Positions 16,526 to 25,129 of a stretch of DNA of 64,000 nucleotides are shown one piece after another. Numbering within the stretch: position 1 is the first letter of the stretch; every line of letters begins with the position of its first letter. The position numbers and the translations under genes are program-made. Origin of the DNA: RUG100 sp963542695. GTDB taxonomy: Bacteria > Bacillota > Clostridia > Peptostreptococcales > Anaerovoracaceae. The notes under the pieces were generated by a model, which had not been told where the DNA came from, did not search any database, and saw only the letters and a program-made list of their open reading frames with translations. The stretch is from positions 20,870-84,869 of the forward strand of contig CAUTYX010000008.1 in NCBI GenBank assembly GCA_963542695.1. The letters are read 5' to 3'.

Positions 16526-18286
16526 TTATTTCGCTTCCAGTTCCTTGTTTTCTCCCGGATACGTTCCATGGATTTCTTTAATACGCTCATTGGTACGCTT
16601 TTTCCGTAGGTCGTGCAGCGCAGCAACCTGTGGGCCTTCTGTCTTTTTGCCAATGAAGTAAACTATAACACCAACAACGATTAAAGCAATTCCCATCCAG
16701 CGACAAATACCTATCATTAAGTCAAAATTGCTGAACAATCCTTTTCCATACTCTTCCAAGTAGTATTCAGCACCGTAACTGCCTTCATACAGAGTCAGGA
16801 TAATGGATCCTGCAAAAGCAACAACGCCGCTAAGTAGAATGTACACGCCAATATCAATGATATCGCCTAATCCCAATTTTGTTTTAGGGTTCAGAGGATA
16901 CGCCTCCGGATCGTCCAGCACTCTGCCTTTAAATACCCATTTGCAAATCAGGTAGAATACCAATCCTGCTGCCAGTACGATAAATCCGGTAATGAAGTAT
17001 TCTGTGCCATTTACATACAAAGCAAAGATACAAATTCCAAGAACAAAGATAGACAATATGGCAAGGCCTATTTTGCCACCGGGCATAACAGTCAATCCCA
17101 TCTTTCGTCTTTCTTCCACCGGATATTCTTTTCTTAGTTTTAAGAGAGCAATTACCATCAGCAAATATAGATACAGCTGAATCGGTGTGGTGGTCATTAC
17201 CAGTGTCTTAAAGTCAAACTTACAGCAAATCAAGGTGAAGATTGCCAGTGCAATAATGGATACCGCCGGGACACCTCTCTTGTTTACCTTACACATGAAT
17301 TTAGGGAACATGTGGTCATCGGCCAGTACAAAGAAAGCTCTGGAACCATGGGCAATATAGGAACTGAAAATAGAGCAGTTAGAGATAATTGCTACCACGA
17401 TAAAGGCCATACCAGCCCAAGATCCTACATGCTGGAATAGTACATCTTGATATCCGATGTGTCCTCCGTTGGAGTCTGTCATCCATTTGGACCAGGACCC
17501 AATAGCGGCTACTCCTGCCAGTGTCGGCAAGATATAACTTAGAGCAATCACCGGTTGGGAAATACGTAATGCCTTTGGAATAACCTGTGGATTCTCCAGT
17601 TCCCCGGCCATATTGGACATGCATTCGTATCCACAATACATCCAGATAATAATGGCAATGCCTTCTCCTATAGAATGAAGAGGCCCTTCGTCCGGGTTAA
17701 ACATAGGAGTTGTCGGATTGTAATTCCAGTTGGCAAATCCAACGATGGTAACTGCCGTAAAGGCTACTAATACCATAATGATGAATACTGTTTCCAGCTT
17801 TTCTAAAGATTTCAATCCCACCAAGTTGATAATGGTAAAGATTACAACAACGGCTGCTTTTACCAGATACTCTGTAGTAGAACTCATGGGAACGAATTTC
17901 GCTGCATATCCTGCAACTAACGCACAGTACTGTGCCTGGCAAAGCCATGTGGAAAGTCCCGACCACATACCTACTTGCCATCCCCAGAATTCCCCTAAGG
18001 CTTCTCTACCCCAAGAGTAGATACCACCCTCTGTCGGATACAGGGACCCCAATTCTCCAACCATTTCACTCAGTGGAAATGCCCAGATAAATGGAAAAAT
18101 AATCAGCATCAACAGTGTTACTCCCGGACCGCTGGCAGAAATAGCCTCTTCAATGCCAAAGGCGCCTGCTGCAATAAAGGAGAAAATCATAGCCACAACA
18201 CCTAAGGTGGACATCCTCGTTTTCTTTAGTGCATCAGTTCTTTTTTCAACGGCAGGTGCAGGCTGATGAGCAATTTTTTCAGTCAT
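16526..18286 (-). CDS. APC-superfamily amino acid permease
   Basis: The 586-residue membrane protein has about 12-14 hydrophobic segments. The first carries AAGAFGIEEAISASGPG, the unwound TM1 region that binds substrate in APC transporters, and LYPTEGGIYSWGREALG near residue 85 is also typical. The C-terminal part adds two further membrane segments and a basic tail. Substrate cannot be read from the sequence; amino acids or polyamines are the usual range. It has AGGAGG before the ATG and a near-consensus promoter of its own. The LytTR and XRE regulator genes directly upstream on the same strand are candidates for its control. Confidence 0.88.
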   Translation of the reverse strand: MTEKIAHQPAPAVEKRTDALKKTRMSTLGVVAMIFSFIAAGAFGIEEAISASGPGVTLLMLIIFPFIWAFPLSEMVGELGSLYPTEGGIYSWGREALGEFWGWQVGMWSGLSTWLCQAQYCALVAGYAAKFVPMSSTTEYLVKAAVVVIFTIINLVGLKSLEKLETVFIIMVLVAFTAVTIVGFANWNYNPTTPMFNPDEGPLHSIGEGIAIIIWMYCGYECMSNMAGELENPQVIPKALRISQPVIALSYILPTLAGVAAIGSWSKWMTDSNGGHIGYQDVLFQHVGSWAGMAFIVVAIISNCSIFSSYIAHGSRAFFVLADDHMFPKFMCKVNKRGVPAVSIIALAIFTLICCKFDFKTLVMTTTPIQLYLYLLMVIALLKLRKEYPVEERRKMGLTVMPGGKIGLAILSIFVLGICIFALYVNGTEYFITGFIVLAAGLVFYLICKWVFKGRVLDDPEAYPLNPKTKLGLGDIIDIGVYILLSGVVAFAGSIILTLYEGSYGAEYYLEEYGKGLFSNFDLMIGICRWMGIALIVVGVIVYFIGKKTEGPQVAALHDLRKKRTNERIKEIHGTYPGENKELEAK

Positions 18287-18314
18287 CTTACAACCTCCTG
18301 AAAACTATAATACC

Positions 18315-18360
18315 TATAATAAATAATGCTTATTATATGTTAGGAAATATCAGTTTGCAA
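18315..18360 (-). promoter_or_regulatory. Permease promoter with an overlapping inverted repeat
   Basis: On the minus strand TTGCAA (18355-18360), 17 bp, TATAAT (18332-18337) form a near-consensus promoter. A perfect inverted repeat, TATAATAA (18315-18322) and TTATTATA (18330-18337) around 7 bp, covers the -10 and the start site. It looks like a repressor operator; which of the two neighbouring regulators would bind is unknown. Confidence 0.7.
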
Positions 18361-18402
18361 GAAGCCCCCATTATTAGACAAGATAATAAACCGGATAGTA
18401 CT

Positions 18403-18936
18403 CTACTCCATGATTCCCTGCAGCCTTTTTAAACTACGTGAAAGGCCGTCATAATATTTGGCACCGATATAACAATGGTGTTCGGTAGGACAGTACAAAT
18501 TTGCTTTCCACGAGCGATTGCCCATGGAGCGAATTTCCCGGATATGGTGGATATTCACGGCAAAGGATCTATGACAACGGACAAAGAAGCGATTATTTAC
18601 CAAAGCCACAAAGGCATGAAGCGGCATCTTTACATCCTCCAGTACTCTATTGCGAAGTACAATATCCAAGTGGTGATTGCATACTTCTGCAAAGACCAAA
18701 TCATGGAGATGAAAAGACACCGGTCGCCCATTTTGCCATACCCAAATGTTATTATCGACAGTTTCTATAATTCCCTTTCTAAAATATTTACGGGCAGCAT
18801 GCTCGTTTTCAAAACACAATATTTGATGATCTTTACGATTTCGTACTAAAAAAGGAGGAGGATCACCTATACAGATAATCATCGCTCCCGGATTTTCCTC
18901 CACATCCTTGTTTTCTTTCTCATTCCTCTTTTTCAT
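18403..18936 (-). CDS. LytTR-domain transcriptional regulator without receiver domain
   Basis: The 177-residue protein ends in a LytTR DNA-binding domain (about residues 75-177), seen from HDLVFAEVCNHHLDIVL, the FVRCHRSFAVNIHHIREI block and the C-terminal YYDGLSRSLK. The N-terminal 70 residues are not a phospho-receiver and match nothing I recognise; they include IICIGDPPPFLV. The ATG at 18934-18936 is 6 bp after AGGAG and is preferred over the GTG one codon earlier. It overlaps the XRE gene by 17 bp, so the two regulators are translationally linked. The APC permease lies 116 bp downstream behind its own promoter. Confidence 0.85.
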   Translation of the reverse strand: MKKRNEKENKDVEENPGAMIICIGDPPPFLVRNRKDHQILCFENEHAARKYFRKGIIETVDNNIWVWQNGRPVSFHLHDLVFAEVCNHHLDIVLRNRVLEDVKMPLHAFVALVNNRFFVRCHRSFAVNIHHIREIRSMGNRSWKANLYCPTEHHCYIGAKYYDGLSRSLKRLQGIME

Positions 18937-19270
18937 CACTTTCTCCTATAACCTCGACTTCCATCGCCAATTGGCGATTTAGCATCGAAACCCTAGCCGG
19001 AGGAAGCTTCTCCAGAATTTCCACCGTTTCATGAAACAACTGGGGGCCTGTATTGTCCACTACTCCACAGAACAGTTCATTAGGTGTTAGATCCAGCGTG
19101 TTCATAATTGCAATGAAAGTATCCAAACTCCCACCACCTTTTCCATTTTCAATATGACTAATGTGGGTCGGTGTTATACCAATCACGGCAGCTAGATCTT
19201 CCTGGGTTAGCCCTCTCTTGAGCCTGGCCGCTTTTACTCTTCTGCCCATGTCACGTTTGTCAATTCTCAC
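18920..19270 (-). CDS. XRE-family helix-turn-helix regulator
   Basis: The 116-residue protein has a HTH_3 domain at about residues 8-62: VKAARLKRGLTQEDLAAVIG followed by THISHIENGKGG. The C-terminal 50 residues are likely for dimerisation or ligand sensing but carry no motif I know. It starts with GTG, 8 bp after AGGAGG. It overlaps the LytTR gene and diverges from the fructose operon across a 233-bp gap. Its likely targets are its own operon, the permease, or both. Confidence 0.9.
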   Translation of the reverse strand: MRIDKRDMGRRVKAARLKRGLTQEDLAAVIGITPTHISHIENGKGGGSLDTFIAIMNTLDLTPNELFCGVVDNTGPQLFHETVEILEKLPPARVSMLNRQLAMEVEVIGESDEKEE

Positions 19271-19455
19271 AGCCGTTTCCTCCTAGACTTATTATAGGTA
19301 CAACCTTGACTGTAAGTTAATAGTCTGAAAATCTATATATGATTTTCAGTTCATCCTTTGCGGATTTTTTTGCTTTTCCTGTAAACGATCATAGTTGAGT
19401 ATTCTGTCAATTTGATTATTTTCGCTTTATTTTGCTTTTTTATGTTCTATTTTGA

Positions 19456-19484
19456 TTGACTTTACCAAGATTCAGGCATATATA
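19456..19484 (+). promoter_or_regulatory. Promoter of the fructose operon
   Basis: TTGACT (19456-19461) and TATATA (19479-19484) are separated by 17 bp, with the fruR ribosome binding site AAGGAGG starting only a few bases after the -10. The mRNA leader is therefore very short. T-rich repeats around TTTTGCTTT upstream could hold regulator sites, but I cannot define them. Confidence 0.65.
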
Positions 19485-19503
19485 TACATAAGGAGGAAAC
19501 GTA

Positions 19504-20262
19504 ATGCTTCAGCAAGAAAGATATGATTACATTATGAACCAGCTTCGCACCCATTCTTCGGTACAAGTTCATGATCTATCAAAACAACTAAAGGTGAGCC
19601 AGTCTACTATTCGGCGCGACATCAACGATTTAGATCAGGCAGGCAAGTTAAACAAAGTGTTCGGTGGTGCTGTCCTGCCAACAGTTACTTACGGATCCAT
19701 TTCTACAGGTGAGCCGGATGTCTCCTTTAAGGAATCGCAGCACATGGCGGAAAAAATCAACATTGCAAAGTATGCGGCTTCCCTGATCAACGACAATGAT
19801 TTTGTTTTCCTTGATGCCGGAACCACCACCGGGGCCATGATCCCATATATTACCAACAAAAATGCAACCTATGTTACCAATGGAATTATCCACGGACTGC
19901 AACTTTCTGCACGGCAACTCAACGCCTATGTTCTCGCCGGACAGCCAAAGGCATTGACAGAAGCGATTGTAGGAACCCTGGCTGTGAAAAATCTAAACCA
20001 ATACGATTTTACCAAGGCATTTATCGGAGCCAACGGCATTGATTTGCAACGTGGATTTACCACGCCGGATTTGGAAGAGGCTATGGTAAAAACAGAAGCC
20101 ATCAACCATTCCTATGTGTCCTATATACTGGCAGATTCCAGTAAGTTTGATACGTCGGACGCCATTTCCTTTGCTGTGCTGGAAGATTGTTGCATTCTTA
20201 CTGATAAAGCACCGGGAGAAAAATACACCGGGAGAACTCTTATTAAGGAGATAGAACAATGA
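19504..20262 (+). CDS. fruR: DeoR-family regulator of the fructose operon
   Basis: The 252-residue protein has an N-terminal DeoR helix-turn-helix (about 5-58; VSQSTIRRDINDLDQAGKL) and a C-terminal sugar-phosphate sensing domain (about 75-250) with DAGTTTGAMIP, and with SKFD near 218. DeoR proteins in this position are usually repressors relieved by fructose-1-phosphate. It is the first gene of the operon, so it probably controls its own synthesis. The stop overlaps the fruK start as ATGA. Confidence 0.92.
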   Translation: MLQQERYDYIMNQLRTHSSVQVHDLSKQLKVSQSTIRRDINDLDQAGKLNKVFGGAVLPTVTYGSISTGEPDVSFKESQHMAEKINIAKYAASLINDNDFVFLDAGTTTGAMIPYITNKNATYVTNGIIHGLQLSARQLNAYVLAGQPKALTEAIVGTLAVKNLNQYDFTKAFIGANGIDLQRGFTTPDLEEAMVKTEAINHSYVSYILADSSKFDTSDAISFAVLEDCCILTDKAPGEKYTGRTLIKEIEQ

Positions 20263-21173
20263 TCTACACTGTTACCTTTAATCCGGCCATCGATTACGTT
20301 ATGCAGACAAAAAATCTGAAAACAGGCATTACCAATCGATCTTTAAAAGAAGAGTACTTTTACGGCGGCAAAGGCATCAATGTTTCCACCATTTTGCATC
20401 GACTGGGAGTAGAAACAACGGCGTTAGGTTTTATAAGCGGCTTTACCGGAGATGCTCTGGCAGCCGGTCTGAAAGAGGAAGGTCTTACCACTGATTTCAT
20501 CAAGCTGGCAGAGGGTTTTACCAGAATCAACGTGAAAATCAAAGACGAAATAATCAAAGACAAAGAAGAAACCGAAATTAATGGTCAGGGACCAACCATT
20601 ACAGCAGAGGCAGTAGAGGCATTGTTCCGGAAACTGGACACCTTGACAGGGGAAGATATGCTGGTAATTTCCGGCTCTGTTCCATCTTCTATGCCGACAG
20701 ATACCTACCAGCAGATTCTACGGGTCTTGACTAAAAAAAACCTGCCCGTAGTAGTAGATGCCACCGGTCAATTATTACTACAAGTTTTACAATATCACCC
20801 CTTCCTAATTAAACCAAACAATGACGAACTTGCCGATATGTTAGGAAAGCCTATGGATACGACAGAGCAAATCATTGCAGGGGCAAAAACCTTACGAAAG
20901 AAGGGAGCCCAAAATGTCCTTGTGTCACGAGGAGCCAAGGGTGCCCTTCTTGTTACAGAAGATGATGAAATCATCCTGCAAGATGCCATCAAAGGCAATG
21001 CCATCAACACGGTTGGTGCAGGAGATTCCATGATTGCCGGATTCCTGTCCGGTTACATAAAGACAAAAGATTATCATTATGCCTTACACCTTGGAACAGC
21101 CGCAGGCTCTGCAACAGCTTGTTCCCCGGGATTGGCTAATGCAAAGGAAATTGAGAGGAGGATGTCTTTATGA
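20259..21173 (+). CDS. fruK: 1-phosphofructokinase
   Basis: The 304-residue PfkB-family kinase converts fructose-1-phosphate to fructose-1,6-bisphosphate. It begins with MIYTVTFNPAIDYVM, has the substrate-binding GGKGINVS near residue 37 and the C-terminal NTVGAGDSMIAGFL with the catalytic aspartate near 250. Overlaps of ATGA with both fruR and fruA indicate coupled translation. Product of FruA is its substrate. Confidence 0.95.
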   Translation: MIYTVTFNPAIDYVMQTKNLKTGITNRSLKEEYFYGGKGINVSTILHRLGVETTALGFISGFTGDALAAGLKEEGLTTDFIKLAEGFTRINVKIKDEIIKDKEETEINGQGPTITAEAVEALFRKLDTLTGEDMLVISGSVPSSMPTDTYQQILRVLTKKNLPVVVDATGQLLLQVLQYHPFLIKPNNDELADMLGKPMDTTEQIIAGAKTLRKKGAQNVLVSRGAKGALLVTEDDEIILQDAIKGNAINTVGAGDSMIAGFLSGYIKTKDYHYALHLGTAAGSATACSPGLANAKEIERRMSL

Positions 21174-23119
21174 AAATTAGAGACCTACTAAAACCGGAAG
21201 CCATTGTCATCAATGCAGCAACCGATTCCAAAGATGATGCCATTGAAGCTCTCATCAACCTACATGACAAGGTGGGAAACCTCAATGACAAAGAGGAATA
21301 TCGCCGGAACATTTTAAAAAGAGAAGAAGAAAGCACCACGGCTGTTGGAGAAGGTATTGCCATTCCCCATGCTAAGAGTGATGCTGTTAAAACGCCGGGA
21401 TTAGCTGCCCTTACCATTCCTGCCGGAATCGACTATGGTGCCCCTGATGGAGCACCGTCCAATCTACTGTTTATGATTGCTGCACCGGTAGATGGGGATT
21501 TGCACTTGGAAGTATTGGCGCGTCTCATGACATTGCTTATGGATATGGATCTTCGAAAAGCTTTGCTTTCCACGGATTCTCCGGAGCATTTCCTAGATTG
21601 CCTCAACGAAGCCGAAGCTGCAAAATATCCCGAAGAAGCCGAAGCTTCTACGAAAGAAGAAGCCCTTACTGTTGCCTCTGATAATCACCGATCATACCAA
21701 TTGTTGGCAGTAACGGCTTGTCCTACCGGCATTGCGCATACCTACATGGCGGCCGAAGCCTTAGAACAAAAAGCCAAAGAAAGAGGTATGACTATCAAGG
21801 TAGAAACCAACGGATCCGGCGGTGCAAAAAATGTTTTAACACCCGAGGAAATCAAAGCGGCTGACGGCATCATTATTGCTGCGGACAAGCAGGTTTCCAT
21901 GGATCGTTTTGCCGGGAAAAAAGTATATAAAACAAAAGTGGCCGATGGAATCAACAAGCCGAGCGAGTTAATTGATGCTGTTCTCAGCGATGCTACTCCC
22001 CTTTACCACAGTAATACCGATGTATCCGCGCCGGATAATGCTCTTGATGACAACGAAGGTGCCGGCCGCAAAGTATACAAGTCTCTCATGAACGGTGTTT
22101 CCTACATGCTGCCGTTTGTCATTGGCGGTGGTATCATGATTGCCTTGGCATTCCTTATTGATACCATTGCAGGTGCTCCAAGAAACGGTGACTTCGGTAC
22201 ATATACGGCCGCAGCTGCATTCTTTAAGGCAGCCGGTGGCGTTTCCTTCGGCTTCATGATGCCTGTACTGGCCGGTTTCATTTCTGAAAGTATTGCCGAC
22301 AGACCGGGTCTTGCCGTAGGATTTACCGGTGGCTCCATTGCTACACTAGGTTGTACATTTGCAGCCCCTGCCGGAGATTCATCTGCTATTTCCGGATTCC
22401 TTGGTGCACTTCTTGCCGGATTTGTAGGCGGCTATATCGTTCGTCTACTAAATGCCGCATTCAAGAAAGCACCGGAGTTCGTTCACCGAATGATGCCGGT
22501 ATTGATTATTCCATTACTCGGTATCACCTTAATCTCTGTGTTCATGTTTGCCATCAATCCGTTGATCGGCGTTATTAACACAGGATTAACCAATTCACTA
22601 AACTCCATGAGTAACTCCTCTGCCATCGTTTTAGGATGTATCGTAGCCGGTATGATGGCCATCGACATGGGTGGCCCTTTCAACAAGGCGGCTTACGTGT
22701 TTGGTACTGCGGCACTGGCTTCCGGTGGATACAACATCATGGCGGCTGTAATGATTGGCGGTATGGTACCTCCTATTGCCATTGCGCTGTCCACCACCTT
22801 CTTAAAAAATCGTTGGACACCTAGCGAAATCAAATCCGGTCCTGTTAACTACATCATGGGGCTTTGCTTTATCACAGAAGGGGCTATTCCTTATGCAGCA
22901 GCTGATCCACTGCGGGTAATTCCTTCCTGTATCGTCGGTTCTGCATTGGCAGGAGGGCTCTCCATGGCCTTTGGCTGTACTTTGATGGCTCCCCACGGCG
23001 GCATCTTCGTATTCCCTGTTGTAGGGCACATTGGCGGATACCTGATTGCATTGATAGTAGGGTCCTTGGCCGGTATGGTAATGTTATCTATTTTGAAAAA
23101 GAAAAGAGTTGCTGCATAA
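21170..23119 (+). CDS. fruA: Fructose PTS permease, EIIA-EIIB-EIIC fusion
   Basis: The 649-residue protein imports fructose and phosphorylates it at C1. Domains in order: EIIA (about 1-150) with phospho-site His67 in GIAIPHAKS; EIIB (about 175-275) with Cys184 in VTACPTGIAHTYMAAE; EIIC (about 310-645), a multi-pass membrane domain starting SLMNGVSYMLPFVIGGG. This A-B-C order is the Gram-positive FruA arrangement. It takes phosphate from HPr, encoded directly downstream. Confidence 0.96.
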   Translation: MKIRDLLKPEAIVINAATDSKDDAIEALINLHDKVGNLNDKEEYRRNILKREEESTTAVGEGIAIPHAKSDAVKTPGLAALTIPAGIDYGAPDGAPSNLLFMIAAPVDGDLHLEVLARLMTLLMDMDLRKALLSTDSPEHFLDCLNEAEAAKYPEEAEASTKEEALTVASDNHRSYQLLAVTACPTGIAHTYMAAEALEQKAKERGMTIKVETNGSGGAKNVLTPEEIKAADGIIIAADKQVSMDRFAGKKVYKTKVADGINKPSELIDAVLSDATPLYHSNTDVSAPDNALDDNEGAGRKVYKSLMNGVSYMLPFVIGGGIMIALAFLIDTIAGAPRNGDFGTYTAAAAFFKAAGGVSFGFMMPVLAGFISESIADRPGLAVGFTGGSIATLGCTFAAPAGDSSAISGFLGALLAGFVGGYIVRLLNAAFKKAPEFVHRMMPVLIIPLLGITLISVFMFAINPLIGVINTGLTNSLNSMSNSSAIVLGCIVAGMMAIDMGGPFNKAAYVFGTAALASGGYNIMAAVMIGGMVPPIAIALSTTFLKNRWTPSEIKSGPVNYIMGLCFITEGAIPYAAADPLRVIPSCIVGSALAGGLSMAFGCTLMAPHGGIFVFPVVGHIGGYLIALIVGSLAGMVMLSILKKKRVAA

Positions 23120-23156
23120 TGCAGAAAACCACAAATGAAACGGAAAGGAGTTCATC

Positions 23157-23423
23157 ATGGTATCTGAAAGCATAAAAGTCACTAATTCTCAAGGGTTTCA
23201 TATGAGACCGGCTACTGTGTTTGTCAACGAAATGGCAAAATTCGACAGTCAGGTTTCCATCATCTTTAATGGAAATAAAGTAAATGGCAAGAGTCTAATG
23301 AACTTAATTGCTGCATGCATCAAGTTCGGTGCAGAAATTAAGTTGGAATGCGAAGGTAGCGATGAAGTCGAAGCCCTTGCCAAAGCCAAAGAACTAATCA
23401 CCTCCGGACTGGGAGAAGAGTAA
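23157..23423 (+). CDS. ptsH: HPr phosphocarrier protein
   Basis: The 88-residue protein carries phosphate from EI to EII permeases. His15 in GFHMRPATVF is the EI-dependent site. Ser45 in NGKSLMNLI corresponds to the regulatory Ser46 phosphorylated by HPr kinase in Gram-positives, so CcpA-type catabolite control is expected. It lies between fruA and ptsI; AAAGGAG precedes the ATG. Confidence 0.95.
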   Translation: MVSESIKVTNSQGFHMRPATVFVNEMAKFDSQVSIIFNGNKVNGKSLMNLIAACIKFGAEIKLECEGSDEVEALAKAKELITSGLGEE

Positions 23424-23434
23424 AGGAAAGAATC

Positions 23435-25036
23435 ATGTTAAAAGGAATCGCTGCCTCTGAAGGCATTGGAATCGGTAAAGTGTGTATCGTTTCACAACAA
23501 AAGATTACCTATGAAAACAAACCGGTAATTGGTGTTCATAAAGAGATTGATCGACTCAAAGATCCCATTGCCGCCTTTATAGAAGATACGGGCAAGTTGG
23601 CTGACAAAATGGAACAGTCTGTAAACCCGAAGGAAGCAAAAATCATTCGTGGCCACATCACCATGCTTAGTGATCCTTTTATGGTTTCCCAAATGGAAGA
23701 CCTTATCAAAAACGACAACAAGTGTGCTGAAGCCGCAGCCGAAACGGTGTTGGACATGTTTAAATCCATGTTCGCCCAAGCCGATGACGAGTTGACAAAG
23801 CAGCGAGCCACCGACGTGGAAGATATAAAAACAAGACTTTTAAAAATTTTACTAGGCATCAGGGATGTGGATTTGAAAAATCTGCCGGCAGGTACGGTTC
23901 TAGTTACCAACGATTTAACACCTTCTATGACGGCAGAGATGAACCACCAAAACGTGGTAGCCATTGTTACTGAAAGCGGGGGCATGACGGCTCACTCGGC
24001 AATTCTTGCCAGGGCGCTGGAAATACCCGCTGTCCTAAGCGTTCTTAACGCCACCGCTACTCTAAAGGAAGGCACTAATGTAATTGTTGATGGCATCCTG
24101 GGGGAAATTATTGACAACCCTACCATGGATCAGCAAGAACTATACCAGCAAAAACGCACCGCCTATTACAAAGAAAAGGAACGGTTGCTCTCCTTTGTAG
24201 GAAAACCTTCTGTTACCGCTGACGGTATTCACAAGGAAGTTTTCTGCAACATCGGAAACCCAAAAGACGGTATTGCCGCTAAGGAACACGATGGCGAAGG
24301 AGTCGGCCTCTTCCGTACAGAATTCCTGTTTATGGACCGCAGCAGCATGCCCAACGAAGAGGAACAATACGAAGCCTACAAAAAAGTCTGCAAGACTATG
24401 GAGGGAAAAACCGTTATCATCCGTACCTTGGATGTAGGCGGGGACAAAGAAATTCCTTACATGAACTTGGTAAAAGAAGACAATCCGTTCCTTGGATACA
24501 GAGCCATCCGCTACTGCCTCCAGAACAAGGAGTCCTATATATTGCAGCTGCGAGCTCTTATTCGAGCTAATGCCGATACCGGTGGAAATCTCTGGATTAT
24601 GATTCCTATGATCGCTTCCATTTCGGAGATTAAGGAAGTTCGATCCATGGTTTCTGAGTTGGCTAAAGAGTTGCAACTTCCTATCCCAAAAGTGGGCATT
24701 ATGGTAGAAACACCGGCTGCTTTTATTATGGCTGACAAGCTGGCCGAGTATTGCGATTTCTTTAGTATTGGAACCAATGATTTAACCCAATATATCATGG
24801 CTGCCGATAGAGGCAGCGCCAGCGTGGCGTATTTATACAAAACCTATGATCCGGCTGTTTTACGAGCACTGCAGACCATTATCAAGGCCGGCGTAGCAGC
24901 GGGAATCCCCGTGGGAATGTGTGGCGAAGCCGCTGCCGATCCCATGCTGATTCCACTCCTCATCAGCTTTGGCTTAAAGGAGTTCTCTGTTGGACCAACT
25001 TCGGTACTGCGGACACGCGGAGAAATCAGCAGATGA
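23435..25036 (+). CDS. ptsI: PTS enzyme I, ending early at an in-frame TGA
   Basis: The 533-residue product is enzyme I, which takes phosphate from PEP and passes it to HPr. Visible: the N-terminal HPr-binding domain, the phospho-histidine His187 in SGGMTAHSAI, the PEP-site GEGVGLFRTEFLFMD near 285 and MCGEAAADP near 497. The usual length is about 570. After TGA (25034-25036) the same frame continues for 30 codons (SKEQADEIAKGALQM and on) that look like the normal EI C-terminus, then stops in an ATGA overlap with gap. So the gene is either truncated by a point mutation or sequencing error, or the TGA is recoded. Loss of the last helices would probably weaken dimerisation. Confidence 0.93.
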   Translation: MLKGIAASEGIGIGKVCIVSQQKITYENKPVIGVHKEIDRLKDPIAAFIEDTGKLADKMEQSVNPKEAKIIRGHITMLSDPFMVSQMEDLIKNDNKCAEAAAETVLDMFKSMFAQADDELTKQRATDVEDIKTRLLKILLGIRDVDLKNLPAGTVLVTNDLTPSMTAEMNHQNVVAIVTESGGMTAHSAILARALEIPAVLSVLNATATLKEGTNVIVDGILGEIIDNPTMDQQELYQQKRTAYYKEKERLLSFVGKPSVTADGIHKEVFCNIGNPKDGIAAKEHDGEGVGLFRTEFLFMDRSSMPNEEEQYEAYKKVCKTMEGKTVIIRTLDVGGDKEIPYMNLVKEDNPFLGYRAIRYCLQNKESYILQLRALIRANADTGGNLWIMIPMIASISEIKEVRSMVSELAKELQLPIPKVGIMVETPAAFIMADKLAEYCDFFSIGTNDLTQYIMAADRGSASVAYLYKTYDPAVLRALQTIIKAGVAAGIPVGMCGEAAADPMLIPLLISFGLKEFSVGPTSVLRTRGEISR

Positions 25037-25129
25037 TCAAAGGAACAGGCAGATGAAATTGCTAAAGGGGCACTGCAGATGGAAACTGCAGATGAAATAA
25101 AAGAATTTTTAAAGGAGGCAATCAAATGA
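25037..25129 (+). other. In-frame continuation of ptsI beyond the TGA
   Basis: Thirty sense codons follow the TGA in frame 0, encoding a helix-rich end with ALQMETADEIKEFLKEAIK, as expected for the enzyme I C-terminus. The stop at 25127-25129 overlaps the gap ATG (25126-25128). With the TGA read as an amino acid, the protein would have 564 residues. A CTGCAG/CTGCAG hairpin with loop ATGGAAA lies about 35 nt after the TGA; I do not claim it is a SECIS element. Confidence 0.8.

Noticed and set aside
25072..25098. CTGCAG hairpin after the ptsI TGA as a SECIS element
   Set aside because: It lies about 35 nt after the TGA with a simple palindromic stem; without structure comparison or a known Sec site in enzyme I this is not enough to call it.
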